A DNA stretch of 64,000 nucleotides from JBCCYM01 sp039190005 (lineage in GTDB: Bacteria; Pseudomonadota; Gammaproteobacteria; UBA12402): positions 10,140-74,139 of the forward strand of contig JBCCYM010000003.1 in NCBI GenBank assembly GCA_039190005.1. The letters are read 5' to 3'. The notes below the pieces were generated by a model. The model was given only the letters and a program-made list of their open reading frames with translations, did not search any database and was not told where the DNA came from. Below, one piece after another: positions 60,884 through 64,000 of this stretch (position 1 is its first letter; each line of letters begins with the position of its first letter). The position numbers were made by a program, and so were the translations under genes.

Positions 60884-62848
60884 GTGTTGAAAAAAAGTGC
60901 AGCTTATTTAGCTTCAATATTCATAACAATATACCTAATTCTAGGATTAACAGCCTGTTCAGGAAATAGTAGTGATACAAATACAATTAGCAATCAAGTC
61001 ACTGGTTTTAGTTTAGATACAAATGATACCAGTTGGTTAAGTAATAATATCTATGCCCAAACCTCCAGTGGCACAACAACTGTAACAGTTGATTTTACCA
61101 AAACTAACAACAGCACACAATTAGGTGCAAGTGCCATAGATGGTGGAAATATCACTGTTTCAATTACCGGTGTCAATACCTGTTTAAATGATCCAAATAC
61201 AACCCCATCAACAACAGTGAGTTCTTCAGCAAACAGTGCCACCGTCAATTTGAACTGGGCTGATCCTATTCCTGAAAACTGTAGTAGCGCAACCATCAAT
61301 GTGTCTCAGCATGGCGTTGCGATTGGCAGTCGACTCATTCGTTTTTCCCGTACTGATTATACCGCTGAATTACTGAATACCCAACCTTATCCCGATGCTT
61401 CTGGCATTAAGTTAACCAATGGCTCTGGTGTTATTGTTGATAACCCCATCACAGTAACATTACCAGCTTATTTAACTGTCGTTTCAAATGCCTCAACCCA
61501 ACCCGATTACATTCAGAATTTATATCATTACATTCATAACAATGATACGAATGGGACAATATGCGCGGTCACCACCAATGATAACCAAACCACTGTCACA
61601 ATACCAGCAGGTACAAGCTCAAGCTGCATGTTATGGTTGGCAGTGAACCATAGTGAGTCGCCCTATAACACCTTTTTCCAACGTTTAAATCAATCTGGAG
61701 CTGTAAATTTACACAGCACCTTAGATAGTACGAGTACCGCTTTTAATGTCAATGAAGCAGGTTATTATCTTTATGCGGGAGGTGGTGATGATTTTAGTGA
61801 TAAAAAAATTTTCTATGTTTGGCGTTGGGATGGCAGTAGTTGGTCTAATGATTGGCCAATAGGTAATAATCAATTCGATGGTAATATTATGTCACTAATT
61901 ACAAATCCCGCAGGTGTATTGTATCTTGGACTTTTTACGCCTGTCGATGGCAGTAATGTTAAAAAACTTATTCATGGGGGCTGGTCTCGGATGGGTGATA
62001 TTGGCGGTGCTGTTTACAAGCTTTTATCTGATAAAAATGGTACCATTTATGCCGGAACGCTCACGGATGGCAATTTAGTGCTCCAATGGAGTCCATCAGA
62101 AAATAAATGGATTCCACTGGGCACTGGAGCGGGTTGCCTTCAGGCAAGTGATTTAATTATAGATAATTCAGGAAATATTTATATTACTTGCGCCCCTTCA
62201 TTTAACGTTAATCATATTGAAAAATTTAATGTTAGTACTCAAACTTGGTCAGCATTTTCTAAGTTTTCTTCAAGTCCAGTTACTCTAATTTTTGACCAAA
62301 AAGGCACACTTTATGTTGGCGGTACATTCCAAACAACCGACGGTGGCACTAGTAATTACTTAAACTATATTGCTAAAGCATCCACAACAGATCCAAGCAC
62401 AGCCACATGGCTACCAGTCGGACATGGTTTTTATGGCGCTTCTACGACAAGTGCCCAACAACCCGTTGTAAAAACACTTGCTATGAATTCGCATGGAATC
62501 ATTTTTGCCGGTGGAGCATTTAATCAAAATAATGATGGCAATGGCAAAGGAGTTGGCGCGCCTTTATATAACGTTGCTCAATGGGATGCTACTAACAAAA
62601 CATGGCTACCAATAGGCAATGGTTTAAATAATTTTGTCCGCGTATTGTATTTTGATACTGCTGGTCATGTATATGCTGGCGGCGTATTTAGTGAAAATGG
62701 CAATGGTGCTGCAATGCAAAAAATTGCTGTTTATAAGAATGGCAATTGGCAAACTATGGGATTTGGTAGTATAACTCCTGAACCCAATGCTAGTGTTATA
62801 CGTACTATGACAAGCAATGCGCCATTGGTGCTATCAGCGAATGACTAA
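60884..62848 (+). CDS. Exported lipoprotein with Ig-like region and seven-repeat beta-propeller
   Basis: The start is GTG at 60884 behind AAAGGGGAAA; TTG follows directly. The 654-residue product has a lipoprotein signal (lipobox LTAC, Cys25), an N-terminal beta-rich region of about 270 residues with Ig-like modules and paired cysteines (GVNTCLNDPN, IPENCSSATINV), then about seven repeats of a propeller motif of the form W....W..G.....v..l..d..G.vYaGG.F, for instance GTIYAGTL, GTLYVGGTFQ, GIIFAGGAFN and GHVYAGGVFS. It is similar in plan, but not in blade type, to the proteins at 14906 and 40493. Function unknown; a surface protein is likely. Confidence 0.85.
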   Translation: MLKKSAAYLASIFITIYLILGLTACSGNSSDTNTISNQVTGFSLDTNDTSWLSNNIYAQTSSGTTTVTVDFTKTNNSTQLGASAIDGGNITVSITGVNTCLNDPNTTPSTTVSSSANSATVNLNWADPIPENCSSATINVSQHGVAIGSRLIRFSRTDYTAELLNTQPYPDASGIKLTNGSGVIVDNPITVTLPAYLTVVSNASTQPDYIQNLYHYIHNNDTNGTICAVTTNDNQTTVTIPAGTSSSCMLWLAVNHSESPYNTFFQRLNQSGAVNLHSTLDSTSTAFNVNEAGYYLYAGGGDDFSDKKIFYVWRWDGSSWSNDWPIGNNQFDGNIMSLITNPAGVLYLGLFTPVDGSNVKKLIHGGWSRMGDIGGAVYKLLSDKNGTIYAGTLTDGNLVLQWSPSENKWIPLGTGAGCLQASDLIIDNSGNIYITCAPSFNVNHIEKFNVSTQTWSAFSKFSSSPVTLIFDQKGTLYVGGTFQTTDGGTSNYLNYIAKASTTDPSTATWLPVGHGFYGASTTSAQQPVVKTLAMNSHGIIFAGGAFNQNNDGNGKGVGAPLYNVAQWDATNKTWLPIGNGLNNFVRVLYFDTAGHVYAGGVFSENGNGAAMQKIAVYKNGNWQTMGFGSITPEPNASVIRTMTSNAPLVLSAND

Positions 62849-62931
62849 TTTCCCTCACGGATATCTGCTCATGCGAGTATGACTTGTGATCAAGATGAAT
62901 GATTCCTCAGCCTGTCGAAAGATCGAAGAAA

Positions 62932-63489
62932 TTACATCGATTTCCTAAACTGATTCCAAGACATTTTGATATACATCAGCATGGTCCACAAGGTCAGCGC
63001 CATGGCCATGTAAAGCAAAATATAGCCAATAACGCGCAACCACAAATAGCTATCAGGTGGGCTGGCTAATAAAAAAACAATGGCAAACATCTGCACAGTT
63101 GTTTTAACTTTAGCGGTATAACTCACCGCGATTCTGGTTTTATCGTTTATTTTTGCCAACCACTCGCGCAGCGCAGAAATCAGCACTTCTCGACCAATAA
63201 TAATCATGCCCGGCACCACTAAATAATCAAAGCGTTTAATGACGAGAATTAATGCCGCGACAACTAAAAGCTTATCGGCAACCGGATCGAGAAAGGCACC
63301 AAATGAGGTTGATAAATTCAAAGAACGGGCAAGATAACCATCAAACCAGTCAGTAATACAGGCAACGGCAAAAAGTATGACAGAGGTAATATGTCCCCAA
63401 GGCAGATAATAGGCAACAACCAATAATGGTATAATCGCGATGCGAAATAAAGTCAATGATGTCGGCAAGTAACGTAATTCAAGTTTCAC
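62932..63489 (-). CDS. pgsA: Phosphatidylglycerophosphate synthase
   Basis: The GTG at 63489 (reading MKLELRYLPTSLTLFRI) is preceded by AGGAG at 7-8 bases and gives the normal PgsA N terminus; the open frame extends 16 codons further without a ribosome site. The 185-residue protein has about five helices and the CDP-alcohol motif as FDGYLARSLNLSTSFGAFLD and PVADK. PgsA joins CDP-diacylglycerol and glycerol-3-phosphate, the compound imported by the Ugp system elsewhere in this window. It converges on the propeller lipoprotein gene. Confidence 0.94.
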   Translation of the reverse strand: MKLELRYLPTSLTLFRIAIIPLLVVAYYLPWGHITSVILFAVACITDWFDGYLARSLNLSTSFGAFLDPVADKLLVVAALILVIKRFDYLVVPGMIIIGREVLISALREWLAKINDKTRIAVSYTAKVKTTVQMFAIVFLLASPPDSYLWLRVIGYILLYMAMALTLWTMLMYIKMSWNQFRKSM

Positions 63490-63559
63490 AATCAATCTCC
63501 TACTGATTAGATAATAATTTAGATTGAGCAAAATCACAAACTATTTTGACTTAAAAACC

Positions 63560-64000
63560 ATTTGATCCCTAAGTTCATCGAAGGGTGGTCCCTGAGCCTG
63601 CTTGCCCTGAGCCTGTCGAAGGGTCGAAGGGCGGTTCCTGAGCTCGTCGAAGAACATAGCAAGTTTTTCGAAAGCAGGTTTGGGCTTCGACAAGCTCAGC
63701 CATCTATGCCTTAAAGACGTTCAAAGGGCGGGCCCTGAATTCATCGAAGGGCATAGCAGGTTTTTCGAAAGCAGGTTTGGGCTTCGACAAGCTCAGCCAT
63801 CTATGCTTTAAAGACGTTCAAAGGGTGGTCCCTGAGTTCATCGAAGGGCATAGCAGGTTTTTCGAAAGCAGGCTTGGGCTTCGACAAGCTCAGCCATCTA
63901 TGCTTTAAAGACGTTCAAAGGGTGGTCCCTGAGTTCATCGAAGGGCATAGCAGGTTTTTCGAAAGCAGGCTTGGGCTTCGACAAGCTCAGCCATCTATGC
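63560..64000. repeat. 97-bp tandem repeat array of CTTCGACAAGCTCAG units, continuing past the window
   Basis: The anchor TTTTTCGAAA recurs at 63664, 63761, 63858 and 63955, an exact 97-bp period. Each unit contains GGGCTTCGACAAGCTCAGCC, ATCTATGC(T/C)TTAAAGACG, TTCAAAGGG and CCTGAgTTCATCGAAGGGCA. Neighbouring units differ at only a few positions, so expansion is recent. Diverged single units precede it (63560-63660) and an old relative lies at 4632-4787. There are no unique spacers, so it is not a CRISPR array. No gene is visible here. Confidence 0.93.

Noticed and set aside
63560..64000. Tandem repeats considered as a CRISPR array
   Set aside because: The whole 97-bp unit repeats with few changes; there are no unique spacers between short identical repeats, and no cas gene is in the window.

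Overview
The window reads as chromosomal DNA of an AT-rich gammaproteobacterium. Gene content and gene order point to the order Legionellales or a relative: a metY-rimP-nusA-infB-rbfA-truB block, a der-bamB-yfgM-hisS-rlmN-ndk block, gyrA-cmk-rpsA-lapA-lapB, a TyrP-type amino acid permease, queH, and a eukaryote-like RCC1 repeat protein. This placement is inferred from content only. Missing genes inside normally longer clusters (no serC/aroA between gyrA and cmk, no ihfB after rpsA, nothing between hisS and rlmN) suggest some genome reduction.

Layout. 1-14.5 kb: an efflux module (HlyD-type lipoprotein plus a cut-off ABC ATPase), a second ABC exporter, queH, a PAP2 phosphatase, an O-methyltransferase, NAD malic enzyme, enolase, an aromatic amino acid permease, a three-gene sugar-transporter/dehydrogenase operon and an L,D-transpeptidase without a signal peptide. 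14.9-20.7 kb: a giant repeat lipoprotein, a stand-alone phosphomannose isomerase cupin and an MFS transporter. 21.0-26.8 kb: initiator tRNA and the translation/transcription factor operon, with a clear promoter and an intervening terminator. 27-31.8 kb: a frameshifted secreted protein, then ugpBAEC for glycerol-3-phosphate uptake behind a recognisable Pho box. 31.9-48.8 kb: housekeeping (dusA, lapBA, rpsA, cmk, gyrA, der, bamB, yfgM, hisS, rlmN, ndk, LMW-PTP) interrupted by the RCC1 protein. 48.95-54.28 kb: the accessory hotspot. 54.4-63.5 kb: uvrB, an aminotransferase, an enolase-superfamily sugar-acid dehydratase, a cupin/GtrA/CDP-alcohol phosphotransferase group, a propeller lipoprotein and pgsA. 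The window ends in a 97-bp tandem repeat array.

The most interesting region is the hotspot. Two convergent tRNA genes, tRNA-Leu(CAA) and tRNA-Val(GAC), have each been used as an integration site. The Leu site carries a 4.3-kb island bounded by identical 57-bp repeats (48982-49038 and 53315-53371), with a small phage-like gene chain, a Rap1a/Tai-like secreted protein, a decayed lipoprotein, an MHS-type MFS transporter and a LuxR-type regulator, but no recombinase. Ten bases further on, the Val site carries a 784-bp unit consisting only of a hicAB toxin-antitoxin pair between 97-bp repeats. Such a minimal tRNA-integrated toxin-antitoxin cassette is the best candidate here for something not yet described.

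Two other themes run through the window. First, three large exported proteins (14906, 40493, 60884) share one plan: signal peptide, Ig-like extracellular modules, then a beta-propeller. Second, intergenic gaps are packed with short palindromic repeats of at least three families, some nested inside one another: an 85-bp element with 28-bp terminal inverted repeats, a roughly 100-150-bp MITE-like element ending in TTGnAATCTG, and the CTTCGACAAGCTCAGGG family, which also builds the 97-bp tandem array.
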